Shown here piece after piece: positions 6,989-13,086 of a stretch of 13,463 nucleotides of DNA. Under the pieces are notes generated by a model, which was not told the origin of the DNA, ran no database searches, and saw only the letters and a list, made by a program, of their open reading frames with translations. How positions within the stretch are numbered: position 1 is the first letter of the stretch; every line of letters begins with the position of its first letter. Source of the stretch: JBKHDT01 sp049974825 (GTDB lineage: Bacteria; Pseudomonadota; Gammaproteobacteria; Halothiobacillales; Halothiobacillaceae); contig JBNGDJ010000066.1 in assembly GCA_049974825.1 (NCBI GenBank), positions 1 to 13,463 on the forward strand. Direction: 5' to 3'. Both the position numbers and the translations under genes were made by a program.

Positions 6989-7528
6989 TTAGCGGCGGAA
7001 CGGGAAGTTGAAGCCCTCGAACAACGCCCGTGCGTGCTCATCGTTCTTCGCCGTGGTGGTGAAAGTGATATCGAGGCCGCGCAGCGCGTCGACCTTGTCG
7101 TAATCGATCTCGGGGAACATGATCTGCTCCTTGACGCCCATGGAGTAGTTTCCACGGCCATCAAAGGACTTGGGATTCAAGCCCCGGAAATCCCGAATCC
7201 GCGGAATGGCGATATTCACCAGGCGGTCGAGAAACTCGTACATGGTCCGGCCACGAAGCGTCACCTTGATGCCCAGCGGCATGCCCTCGCGCAGCTTGAA
7301 GCCGGCAATAGACTTGCGTGCGTAGGTCACGATCGGCTGTTGGCCGGAGATGGCGGCCAGTTCCTCGAGCGCGTTGTCGATGATTTTCTTGTCACGCGCG
7401 GAATCACCCAGACCCATGTTCAAAGTAATCTTGGTGAGCTTCGGAACGGCCATGACGTTGTCGATCTCGAGCTTCGACTTGAGCTCGTCTCGCAACGTAT
7501 GGAGATAAAATTCCTGAAGTCGGGCCAT
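6989..7528 (-). CDS. rplE: 50S ribosomal protein L5
   Basis: L5 binds 5S rRNA with L18 and L25 and contacts P-site tRNA. The protein is 179 residues, as in E. coli. It has KLTKITLNMGLGDSARDK (30-47), GQQPIVTYARKSIAGFKLREG (60-80) and GRGNYSMGVKEQIMFPEIDYD, ending in the TTTAKNDEHARALFEGFNFPF motif. The ATG at 7528 has only a weak AAAGG site about 10 bases away, overlapping the rplX stop. In E. coli the S8 repressor binds mRNA at the rplX-rplE junction; with only 13 bases between the genes I could not identify an S8-like site by eye. Confidence 0.97.
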   Translation of the reverse strand: MARLQEFYLHTLRDELKSKLEIDNVMAVPKLTKITLNMGLGDSARDKKIIDNALEELAAISGQQPIVTYARKSIAGFKLREGMPLGIKVTLRGRTMYEFLDRLVNIAIPRIRDFRGLNPKSFDGRGNYSMGVKEQIMFPEIDYDKVDALRGLDITFTTTAKNDEHARALFEGFNFPFRR

Positions 7529-7541
7529 TTTGTTTCAACCT

Positions 7542-7862
7542 TTATACGTCAACGACTTCGCCGTTGGATTTGAAATAGCGGACCTTTCGGCCGTCCTCGA
7601 GGGTCTTGAAACCGACGCGGTCGCCCTTTTGGGACGCGGGATTAAACAGCATCACGTTGGAAATATCAACCGGCTTCTCCAGTTCGATGATTCCCCCGGT
7701 GCGGCCCAGCATGGGGTTCGGCTTCTGGTGCTTCTTCACCATGTTGACCCCCTCGACCACTACGCGACGGCCTTCCTCGACCACGCGAAGGACGGTGCCG
7801 CGACGGCCCTTGTCCTTGCCTGCGGTGACGACAACCTCGTCACCCTGCTTGATCTTGCGCAT
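7542..7862 (-). CDS. rplX: 50S ribosomal protein L24
   Basis: L24 is one of the two initiators of 50S assembly. The protein is 106 residues (104 in E. coli). The N-terminal KOW motif is at about residues 4-31, with GDEVVVTAGKDKGRRGTVL, followed by VEGVNMVKKHQKPNP (37-51) and GGIIELEKPVDISNVML. The ATG at 7862 is preceded by GAGGGGG, which overlaps the rplN stop (TGAGGGGG). The gap to rplE is 13 bases. Confidence 0.97.
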   Translation of the reverse strand: MRKIKQGDEVVVTAGKDKGRRGTVLRVVEEGRRVVVEGVNMVKKHQKPNPMLGRTGGIIELEKPVDISNVMLFNPASQKGDRVGFKTLEDGRKVRYFKSNGEVVDV

Positions 7863-7874
7863 CGTAGTGCCCCC

Positions 7875-8243
7875 TCAAATCACTTCCGGTGCCAACGACA
7901 CGATCTTCATGAACTTGTCGCCGCGCAGTTCACGCGTAACAGGCCCAAAGATCCGGGTGCCGATTGGCTCCAGCTTGTTGTTCAGCAGTACGGCCGCGTT
8001 GCCGTCAAAGCGGATAAGCGAACCATCCGGACGACGCACGCCCTTGCTGGTCCGAACGACAACCGCGTTGTACACGTCGCCTTTCTTGACCTTGCCGCGC
8101 GGGATCGCGTCCTTCACGGACACCTTGATCACATCACCGATGCCCGCGTAACGACGGTGCGAGCCGCCCAGGACCTTGATGCACTGGATCTTCTTGGCGC
8201 CGCTGTTGTCGGCCGAGTCCAGAATCGTCTGCATCTGAATCAT
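7875..8243 (-). CDS. rplN: 50S ribosomal protein L14
   Basis: L14 lies at the subunit interface and is the docking site for the silencing factor RsfS. The protein is 122 residues (123 in E. coli). It begins MIQMQTILDSADNSGAKK and includes CIKVLGGSHRRYAGIGD (20-36), AIPRGKVKKGDV and RFDGNAAVLLNN, ending PVTRELRGDKFMKIVSLAPEVI. The frame is open further upstream through rpsQ, but the invariant N-terminus and the strong GAGGAGGG ribosome-binding site 8 bases before the ATG at 8243 fix the start. That site overlaps the rpsQ stop (TGAGGAGGG). Confidence 0.98.
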   Translation of the reverse strand: MIQMQTILDSADNSGAKKIQCIKVLGGSHRRYAGIGDVIKVSVKDAIPRGKVKKGDVYNAVVVRTSKGVRRPDGSLIRFDGNAAVLLNNKLEPIGTRIFGPVTRELRGDKFMKIVSLAPEVI

Positions 8244-8256
8244 GCGAATACCCTCC

Positions 8257-8526
8257 TCACTCGGCCGCGCGTTCGATGACGCGAACCAGGTTCCACGACT
8301 TCGACTTGGAAATCGGACGACACTCGGCAATTTCCACACGATCACCGGCGCGACAGGTATTGTCCGCGTCGTGCACGTGCAGCTTGGTGGTCCGGGAAAT
8401 GTACTTGCCGTATACGGGATGACGGACACGGCGCTCAATGGCTACGACCATGGACTTGTCCATCTTGTCGCTGATTACCGTCCCGATACGGGTACGCATT
8501 GTCTTGTTTTCTGCATTCGCACTCAT
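8257..8526 (-). CDS. rpsQ: 30S ribosomal protein S17
   Basis: S17 is an OB-fold protein that binds 16S rRNA early in 30S assembly. The protein is 89 residues (84 in E. coli); the N-terminal few residues are slightly longer. Motifs are GTVISDKMDKSMVVAIER (15-32), HPVYGKYISRTTKLHVHD (36-53) and ECRPISKSKSWNLVRVIE near the end. The start ATG at 8526 overlaps the rpmC stop as ATGA. In E. coli this is the last gene of the S10 operon, followed by a separate spc promoter; here only 13 bases separate it from rplN and I see no terminator or promoter, so S10 and spc appear to be one transcription unit. Confidence 0.97.
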   Translation of the reverse strand: MSANAENKTMRTRIGTVISDKMDKSMVVAIERRVRHPVYGKYISRTTKLHVHDADNTCRAGDRVEIAECRPISKSKSWNLVRVIERAAE

Positions 8527-8720
8527 GACTGGCCACGCTCCTTCTCGGCAATGACGGTCTTGATCCGCGCCACGTTGCGCCGCGCTTCCCGGACCAGGTG
8601 GGTCTTGCCCTCCTGGCTCACAGCCTGCTGCATGCGCAGATTGAACTGCTCGCGGCGAACGGCCGCGAGTTCGTCACGCAGCTCGTCCAGGGTCTTGGCT
8701 CTCAATTCGGTTGCCTTCAT
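8523..8720 (-). CDS. rpmC: 50S ribosomal protein L29
   Basis: L29 is a small alpha-helical protein at the tunnel exit next to L23. The protein is 65 residues (63 in E. coli). It begins MKATELRAKTLDEL and has the helical-pair pattern with REQFNLRMQQA (24-34) and REARRNVARIKTVIAE (44-59). The start at 8720 is set by homology and by the one-base overlap with the rplP stop; the reading frame stays open upstream into rplP, but that extension is not L29-like. The 3' end overlaps rpsQ by four bases (ATGA), so the rplP-rpmC-rpsQ trio is tightly coupled. Confidence 0.97.
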   Translation of the reverse strand: MKATELRAKTLDELRDELAAVRREQFNLRMQQAVSQEGKTHLVREARRNVARIKTVIAEKERGQS

Positions 8721-9133
8721 CACATCAACTCCCGAGACACGAACGTGGTCTTGATCGGCAGCTTGGCGGCGGCCAGCGAGAATGCCTGCCGGGCCACCTC
8801 TTCGGAAACGCCCTCGATCTCGTAGAGCATCTTGCCGGGCTGGACCTTGCACACCCAGTATTCCACCGAGCCCTTGCCTTTACCCATCCGGACTTCCAGC
8901 GGCTTCTGGGTGATCGGCGTATCGGGGAAAATCCGGATCCAGATTTTCCCGCCCCGCTTCACGTGACGGTTGATCGCACGACGTGCGGATTCGATCTGAC
9001 GCGAGGTGATGTTTCCCCGCTCCAGCGCCTTCAGTCCAAATTCCCCGAAGCTGACCTTGTTGCCTGTATGTGCAACGCCCCGGTTCTTGCCTTTGAACTG
9101 CTTGCGGTATTTTGTTCGTTTTGGCAGCAGCAT
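8720..9133 (-). CDS. rplP: 50S ribosomal protein L16
   Basis: L16 binds near the A and P tRNA sites and is needed for late 50S assembly. The protein is 137 residues (136 in E. coli). It begins MLLPKRTKYRKQFKG and has the core RAINRHVKRGGKIWIRIFPD (52-71), VRMGKGKGSVEYWV (81-94) and LAAAKLPIKT near the end. R82 corresponds to E. coli R81, the arginine hydroxylated by RoxA (YcfD). The ATG at 9133 has GGAG 10 bases upstream, inside the spacer after rpsC. Its TGA shares one base with the rpmC ATG (TGATG). Confidence 0.98.
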   Translation of the reverse strand: MLLPKRTKYRKQFKGKNRGVAHTGNKVSFGEFGLKALERGNITSRQIESARRAINRHVKRGGKIWIRIFPDTPITQKPLEVRMGKGKGSVEYWVCKVQPGKMLYEIEGVSEEVARQAFSLAAAKLPIKTTFVSRELM

Positions 9134-9151
9134 GATTCAAAGCTCCAGTTG

Positions 9152-9198
9152 AAAAAAAGATCCCGCGCCCGGTCCTGTCAAGGCCGGGTACAGACCCG
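9152..9198 (-). promoter_or_regulatory. Competing hairpins and T7 run in the rpsC-rplP spacer
   Basis: In the 94-base spacer (9134-9227), the minus strand can form a 5-bp hairpin with a 4-base loop (9194-9198 with 9185-9189) or an 8-bp hairpin with one bulged base and a 4-base loop (9181-9188 with 9168-9176). They share bases 9185-9188, so only one can form at a time. A run of seven T (9152-9158) begins 9 bases after the second hairpin, too far for a classical terminator. A perfect -35-like TTGACA (9176-9181) also lies here, but the sequence 17 bases on is only the T run, a poor -10. It may be an attenuator, an RNA processing or stabilising structure, or a weak internal promoter. Confidence 0.35.
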
Positions 9199-9227
9199 TT
9201 GAAAATCGATGAAAACGGAGAATCCGG

Positions 9228-9893
9228 TCAGGCGGCCTTGCTGTCGCGTTCGGCGTGACCGAACACCTCGCCCTTGAAGATCCACACCTTGATGCCGATC
9301 ACACCGTAGGTGGTCATGGCCTCCGCGACCCCGTAATCGATATCGGCGCGCAGGGTATGAAGCGGCACGCGGCCTTCCCGATACCATTCGGTACGGGCGA
9401 TTTCAGCGCCCCCAAGACGACCGGCGACACTGATCTTCACCCCCTGGGCACCCAGGCGCATCGTGGTCTGCACCGCGCGCTTCATGGCACGGCGGAACAT
9501 GACACGACGCTCCAGCTGCTGGGCGATGCCTTCGGCGACCAGCTTGGCGTCCAGCTCCGGCTTGCGGATCTCTTCGACGTTCATCTTCACCGCACCGGCG
9601 TCCAGGCCGAGCATCGGGGCGACCTCGCGACGAAGCCGCTCGATGTCTTCGCCCTTCTTGCCGATGACAATGCCCGGACGAGCAGTGTGGATGGTGATGA
9701 AGGCCGAGCGCGCGGGGCGCTCAATCTGGATGCGCGATACCGAGGCGTTCTTCAGACGCTGCTGGAGATACTTGCGCGCCTCCAGGTCCTGCTTGAGGTT
9801 GTCGGCAAACGAACGGGAATCCGCGTACCAGCGGGAGCTCCAGTCAGAGGAGATACCGAGACGAATACCGACGGGATGTACTTTGTGACCCAT
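9228..9893 (-). CDS. rpsC: 30S ribosomal protein S3
   Basis: S3 sits at the mRNA entrance of the 30S subunit and, with S4 and S5, unwinds mRNA structure. The protein is 221 residues (233 in E. coli). The KH domain carries GIVIGKKGEDIE (74-85) with the GKKG loop at 78-81. The C-terminal domain has RRVMFRRAMKR (129-139), where R134, R135 and K138 match the E. coli helicase residues R131, R132 and K135, followed by GRLGGAEIARTEWYREGRVPL. It stops soon after the conserved WIFKGE segment and lacks the lysine-rich tail of the E. coli protein. None of the downstream frames encodes such a tail, so this looks like a natural short form. An unusually long 94-base spacer follows before rplP. Confidence 0.97.
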   Translation of the reverse strand: MGHKVHPVGIRLGISSDWSSRWYADSRSFADNLKQDLEARKYLQQRLKNASVSRIQIERPARSAFITIHTARPGIVIGKKGEDIERLRREVAPMLGLDAGAVKMNVEEIRKPELDAKLVAEGIAQQLERRVMFRRAMKRAVQTTMRLGAQGVKISVAGRLGGAEIARTEWYREGRVPLHTLRADIDYGVAEAMTTYGVIGIKVWIFKGEVFGHAERDSKAA

Positions 9894-9905
9894 GACTTAC
9901 TCCGT

Positions 9906-10238
9906 TTAGACTTCCGCGACGGTGACGTTGATGTGGCTTGTACGCTTGAGGATGCGCGCACCGCGCCCCTTGGCGCGGGCACGGAACCGCTTCAGCGTCG
10001 GCCCTTCGTCGACGGAGATCGCGACCACTCGCAGGCGGTCGATATCGGCGCCTTCGTTGTTTTCCGCGTTCGCAATGGCGGACTCAACGACCTTGCGCAC
10101 CAGGTGCGCGCCCTTCTTGGCGGAGAACGCCAGGGTCTCGATCGCGGTGTCCACCGGCTTGCCGCGGACCATGTCCGCGATCAGGCGCGCCTTCTGCGGA
10201 GAGATGCGCGCGTAACGATGTGTTGCTCTAGCCTGCAT
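9906..10238 (-). CDS. rplV: 50S ribosomal protein L22
   Basis: L22 contacts all domains of 23S rRNA, and its long beta hairpin narrows the exit tunnel; changes there give macrolide resistance in other bacteria. The protein is 110 residues, identical in length to E. coli. Motifs are YARISPQKARLIADMVRGK (9-27), the AIANAENN segment (55-62) and the tunnel hairpin around 78-102 with RFRARAKGRGARILKRTSH. The hairpin is complete, with no visible insertion or deletion. The ATG at 10238 follows a strong site in which the rpsS stop forms part of TGAGGAGGA. Confidence 0.98.
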   Translation of the reverse strand: MQARATHRYARISPQKARLIADMVRGKPVDTAIETLAFSAKKGAHLVRKVVESAIANAENNEGADIDRLRVVAISVDEGPTLKRFRARAKGRGARILKRTSHINVTVAEV

Positions 10239-10251
10239 GACTCATTCCTCC

Positions 10252-10524
10252 TCAGCGCGACTTCTTGTCGGCGACGTGACCCTTGTAGGTCCGCGTCGGC
10301 GCGAATTCGCCGAGCTTCTGACCAACCATGTTTTCGTTGATCAGCACCGGGACGTGCTGACGCCCGTTGTGGACCGCGATGGTCAGCCCGATCATGTCAG
10401 GCAGAATCATGGAACGGCGGGACCAGGTCTTTATGGGCCGCTTGCTGTTCTGGGCAACGGCCTCCTCCACCTTTTTCAGCAGGTGATGGTCCACGAAGGG
10501 ACCTTTCTTCAGTGAACGTGGCAC
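10252..10524 (-). CDS. rpsS: 30S ribosomal protein S19 (GTG start)
   Basis: S19 forms a complex with S13 in the head of the 30S subunit near the A site. The protein is 90 residues (92 in E. coli) and begins MPRSLKKGPFVD, with the family motifs RTYKGHVADKK at the C-terminus and AVHNGRQHVPV in the middle. The start codon is GTG at 10524, fixed by the invariant N-terminus and by GAGGA placed 8 bases upstream; that purine run overlaps the TAA of rplB (TAAGAGGA). The gap to rplB is 12 bases. Confidence 0.97.
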   Translation of the reverse strand: MPRSLKKGPFVDHHLLKKVEEAVAQNSKRPIKTWSRRSMILPDMIGLTIAVHNGRQHVPVLINENMVGQKLGEFAPTRTYKGHVADKKSR

Positions 10525-10536
10525 CTTGAATTCCTC

Positions 10537-11364
10537 TTACTTCTTGTTGCGACGACGGACGATGAACTGGTCCGTACGCTTGTTCGTGCGAGTCTTGTAA
10601 CCCTTGGTCGGTACGCCCCAGGGAGTGACCGGGTGACGACCGCCCGACGTCCGGCCTTCACCACCACCATGCGGGTGATCCACCGGGTTCATCGCGACGC
10701 CGCGAACGGTCGGGCGCACACCCTGCCAACGTTTCGCACCAGCCTTGCCCAGTGAACGCAGGTTGTGTTCCGTGTTGCCGACTTCGCCCAAGGTGGCGCG
10801 ACATTCGGCCAGCACCTTGCGGGTCTCGCCCGAACGAAGGCGCAGAGTTGCATAGGCGCCTTCACGCGCCACCAGCTGAACCGCAGCGCCAGCCGAGCGG
10901 GCGAGCTGCGCGCCCTTGCCAGGCTTGAGCTCGACCGCGTGCACGGTGGAACCGACGGGAATGTTGCGCAGCGGAAGGGCATTGCCCACCTTGATCGGAG
11001 CATCGGAGCCGGACTGGACCCGGTCACCCGCCTTTACGCCACGCGGCGCCAGGATGTAGCGACGCTCGCCATCGGCGTACTTGATCAGTGCAATATTCGC
11101 GCTGCGGTTCGGATCGTGCTCCAGACGCTCGACTACGCCCGGGACCCCATCCTTGTTCCGTCGGAAGTCGATCACGCGGTAATGCCGCTTGTGACCGCCG
11201 CCGCGATGCCGGACGGTAATCCGACCGGCGTTGTTGCGTCCACCGGACTTGTGGCTGGTCTCCACCAGGGCCGCATAAGGCGCGCCCTTGTGCAGCTCGG
11301 ACTTGTCGATCTTGACGACGGTGCGGCGACCCGCGGACGTCGGCTTGGTCTTGATCAGTGCCAT
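10537..11364 (-). CDS. rplB: 50S ribosomal protein L2
   Basis: L2 is among the most conserved large-subunit proteins, needed for subunit association and for peptidyl transferase activity. The protein is 275 residues (273 in E. coli). It has the RNA-binding OB-like N-terminal half with GGRNNAGRITVRHRGGGHKR (41-60), the SH3-like central part, and the C-terminal signature GVAMNPVDHPHGGGEGR (222-238). H230 corresponds to E. coli H229, the histidine implicated in peptidyl transferase function. The ATG at 11364 has GAGGAG 8 bases upstream. The gap from rplW is 16 bases. Confidence 0.98.
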   Translation of the reverse strand: MALIKTKPTSAGRRTVVKIDKSELHKGAPYAALVETSHKSGGRNNAGRITVRHRGGGHKRHYRVIDFRRNKDGVPGVVERLEHDPNRSANIALIKYADGERRYILAPRGVKAGDRVQSGSDAPIKVGNALPLRNIPVGSTVHAVELKPGKGAQLARSAGAAVQLVAREGAYATLRLRSGETRKVLAECRATLGEVGNTEHNLRSLGKAGAKRWQGVRPTVRGVAMNPVDHPHGGGEGRTSGGRHPVTPWGVPTKGYKTRTNKRTDQFIVRRRNKK

Positions 11365-11380
11365 TTTTCTTGCTCCTCGG

Positions 11381-11674
11381 TCAGCCGGCTACGCCGAAGT
11401 CGATCGCCTGGCCTTCGGCCACGGTCACGTAGGCTTTCTTCCAGGCAGCGCGCTTGCCCACCAGCTGGCGGAACCGGCGCACCTTGCCCGGCATGTTCAT
11501 GACCTGGACGGAATCGACCTGCACATCAAAGGCCGCCTCGACAGCCGCCTTGATGTCGCTCTTGGTCGCATCCGGCGACACCTTGAACACGTACTGGTTG
11601 TACTCGCCCGCACGCGCGGCCTTCTCGGTCACGACCGGCGCACGAAGCACTTCAAGCAGTTGATCCTTCTTCAT
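11381..11674 (-). CDS. rplW: 50S ribosomal protein L23
   Basis: L23 lies at the exit of the polypeptide tunnel, where trigger factor and signal recognition particle dock. The protein is 97 residues (100 in E. coli). Recognisable parts are LLEVLRAPVVTEKA near the N-terminus (residues 6-19), the central DATKSDIKAAVE and the C-terminal KKAYVTVAEGQ. The start is the ATG at 11674, which overlaps the rplD stop as ATGA and has GGAGGG 9 bases upstream inside rplD. An in-frame TTG at 11683 directly abuts that purine run and is rejected. The overlap suggests coupling to rplD translation. Confidence 0.96.
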   Translation of the reverse strand: MKKDQLLEVLRAPVVTEKAARAGEYNQYVFKVSPDATKSDIKAAVEAAFDVQVDSVQVMNMPGKVRRFRQLVGKRAAWKKAYVTVAEGQAIDFGVAG

Positions 11675-12279
11675 GACAGCCAACCCTCCACTCTCTTCAT
11701 TGCGCCGGCAGTAATGACGACCTTGTCCGCACCGACCAGGCTGACCGGATCAATTATGTCGGTCGTGAGGTAGCCAACTTCCACCAGGTTCCGACTACCC
11801 AGATACAGGTGCTCGTCGAACGCCTCGGTCAGGATCAGGCGACGGCCTGCATCCAGGGAAAGGTCGGCGAGGCGCGCAACCACTTCGCGCGTCTTCGGCG
11901 ACTCGACCTTGAAATCGTCAACCACAACCAGCCGCTCCTGACGCAGGAGCTCGGAGAAAATCGCACGCATTGCAGCCCGATAGGCCTTGCGGTTCATTTT
12001 CTGCTCGTGGTTGCGCGGGCGGGCGGCAAATGCGACGCCACCTGTACGCCAGATCGGCCCGCGGGTAGTACCGGCGCGAGCGCGACCCGTGCCCTTCTGG
12101 CGCCAGGGCTTTTGACCACCCCCGGCAACCTCGGAGCGGTTGAGCTGCTTTTTGGTCCCCGCACGACCGCCGGCAAGGTACGCCGTGACCGCCTGATGCA
12201 CCAGACCTTCGTTGTATTCGCGAGCGAAGACCGCATCGGACACGGTCAGCGCGCTGCCATTGATTACATTGATTTCCAT
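11671..12279 (-). CDS. rplD: 50S ribosomal protein L4
   Basis: L4 is a primary 23S rRNA binder whose extended loop lines the exit tunnel; in E. coli it also represses the S10 operon by promoting termination in the leader. The protein is 202 residues (201 in E. coli). The tunnel loop lies at about residues 44-92 and includes KPWRQKGTGRARAG (57-70) and PIWRTGGVAFAARPR (75-89). I chose the ATG at 12279 over an in-frame GTG three codons upstream because the purine run GAGGTGA, which overlaps the rplC stop, is correctly spaced for the ATG and leaves no site for the GTG. The 3' end overlaps rplW by four bases (ATGA). Its presence just downstream of the rplC attenuator makes it the first candidate for feedback on that element. 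Confidence 0.97.
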   Translation of the reverse strand: MEINVINGSALTVSDAVFAREYNEGLVHQAVTAYLAGGRAGTKKQLNRSEVAGGGQKPWRQKGTGRARAGTTRGPIWRTGGVAFAARPRNHEQKMNRKAYRAAMRAIFSELLRQERLVVVDDFKVESPKTREVVARLADLSLDAGRRLILTEAFDEHLYLGSRNLVEVGYLTTDIIDPVSLVGADKVVITAGAMKRVEGWLS

Positions 12280-12289
12280 CGCGCTCACC

Positions 12290-12934
12290 TCAGGACTTCT
12301 GCTTCACGGAAGGGCGCACGATCACGTCGCCGCCGGTTGCGCCAGGAACGGCGCCCTTGACCAGCAGCAGGCCGCGCTCTGCATCGACTCGCACAACCTT
12401 GAGATTCAGCGCGGAAACACGCTTGTCACCCATGTGACCAGCCATTTTCTTGCCGGGAAAAACCCGACCCGGGGTCTGGTTCTGACCGATGGAGCCCGGG
12501 ACTCGGTGCGACAGCGAGTTGCCGTGCGTGGCATCCTGCGTCCGGAAGTTGTGACGCTTGACCGTACCGGCAAAGCCCTTGCCCTTGCTGCGCCCGGCCA
12601 CGTCAACAGACTCGACGCCTTCAAGCACGGAGACGGTGATCTCCTTGCCCGGCTCGTATTCGGAGAGCAGGGACTCGTCCACGCGGAATTCCCAGACTCC
12701 CCGACCGGCCTCGACACCCGCCTTGGCGAAGTGCCCCGCCATGGGGCGCGTCACGCGGCTGGCCCGGCGGGTACCAGTGGTCACCTGGATGGCTGCATAA
12801 CCGTCGCTCTCCACGGTACGCACCTGCGAAACCCGGTTGGGCTCCACCTCGATCACTGTCACAGGTGTCGACACGCCCGCCTCATCGAAGACACGGGTCA
12901 TGCCGACCTTGCGACCGACAACACCTAGAGACAT
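12290..12934 (-). CDS. rplC: 50S ribosomal protein L3
   Basis: L3 binds 23S rRNA early in 50S assembly and sends a loop towards the peptidyl transferase centre. The protein is 214 residues (209 in E. coli), with the L3 signature FAKAGVEAGRG (69-79) and the very conserved core SKGKGFAGTVKR (116-127), NFRTQDATHGNSLSHR (129-144) and PGSIGQNQTPG (146-156). Q153 in the GQNQTPG motif is the equivalent of the glutamine methylated by PrmB in E. coli. The ATG at 12934 has a GAGGA ribosome-binding site about 8 bases upstream. It is the first gene after the promoter and terminator in the 152-base rpsJ-rplC spacer. The gap to rplD is 10 bases. Confidence 0.98.
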   Translation of the reverse strand: MSLGVVGRKVGMTRVFDEAGVSTPVTVIEVEPNRVSQVRTVESDGYAAIQVTTGTRRASRVTRPMAGHFAKAGVEAGRGVWEFRVDESLLSEYEPGKEITVSVLEGVESVDVAGRSKGKGFAGTVKRHNFRTQDATHGNSLSHRVPGSIGQNQTPGRVFPGKKMAGHMGDKRVSALNLKVVRVDAERGLLLVKGAVPGATGGDVIVRPSVKQKS

Positions 12935-12984
12935 GTTCTTATCCTCTTGATACAGCGTCGATTTCGATTGACCGATTCGCCTTG

Positions 12985-13023
12985 AAAAAATCCAGCCCGA
13001 CGCGCACGAGTCGCATCGGGCTG
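12985..13023 (-). terminator. Intrinsic terminator or attenuator in the rplC leader
   Basis: Read on the minus strand, an eight-base perfect stem (CAGCCCGA with TCGGGCTG, 13016-13023 and 12993-13000) extends through one G-U pair and three G-C pairs to 12 bp, closes with a 7-base loop (13005-13011), and is followed by GA and six T (12985-12990). This is the canonical Rho-independent form and is oriented for minus-strand transcription; the plus strand has no T run after the hairpin. It lies downstream of the predicted promoter and 51 bases before the rplC start. It can act on transcripts from that promoter (attenuation) and on read-through from tuf-rpsJ (operon end). In E. coli, L4 controls the S10 operon by termination in a leader upstream of rpsJ; a similar role here is inferred only. 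Confidence 0.8.
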
Positions 13024-13037
13024 AAAAAGAGTCGCGT

Positions 13038-13065
13038 ATTTTAGCAGGCCCCGCCGAAAAGGCAA
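13038..13065 (-). promoter_or_regulatory. Predicted strong sigma70-type promoter upstream of rplC (extended -10)
   Basis: On the minus strand there is a -35 box TTGCCT (13060-13065; 4 of 6 consensus bases), a 16-base spacer, and a -10 box TAAAAT (13038-13043; 5 of 6). The -10 is preceded by TGC, giving the TGn extended -10 element. Transcription would start near 13031, about 8 bases before the terminator hairpin at 12985-13023. This would be the main promoter for rplC onward. The -35 and spacer coincide with a 9-bp imperfect inverted repeat (13047-13055 with 13061-13069, two G-U pairs), which may be only the 3' end structure of rpsJ mRNA. The call rests on consensus matching alone. Confidence 0.6.
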
Positions 13066-13086
13066 GGCCCAGACCTGTCGGCCGAA

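Noticed and set aside
8244..8438. N-terminal extension of L14
   Set aside because: It lies within rpsQ and is not conserved in L14, which begins MIQ with its own strong ribosome-binding site.
9153..9181. TTGACA followed 17 bases later by TTTTTT as an internal promoter of rplP
   Set aside because: The -35 is perfect but the -10 matches only 3 of 6 positions, so I did not list it as a separate promoter; it is mentioned under the spacer structure.
9228..9230. Possible truncation of S3 by a premature stop or frameshift
   Set aside because: The S3 core is complete to the WIFKGE segment, and no frame downstream encodes the lysine-rich tail seen in E. coli. Short S3 proteins of about 220 residues are common in bacteria.
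9255..10340. 361-codon open frame on the plus strand
   Set aside because: Antisense shadow of rpsC, rplV and part of rpsS; no recognisable domain and no ribosome-binding site of note.
13047..13069. 9-bp imperfect hairpin just after rpsJ
   Set aside because: It has two G-U pairs and no T run after it, so it is not an intrinsic terminator; it overlaps the predicted -35 region and may be incidental.
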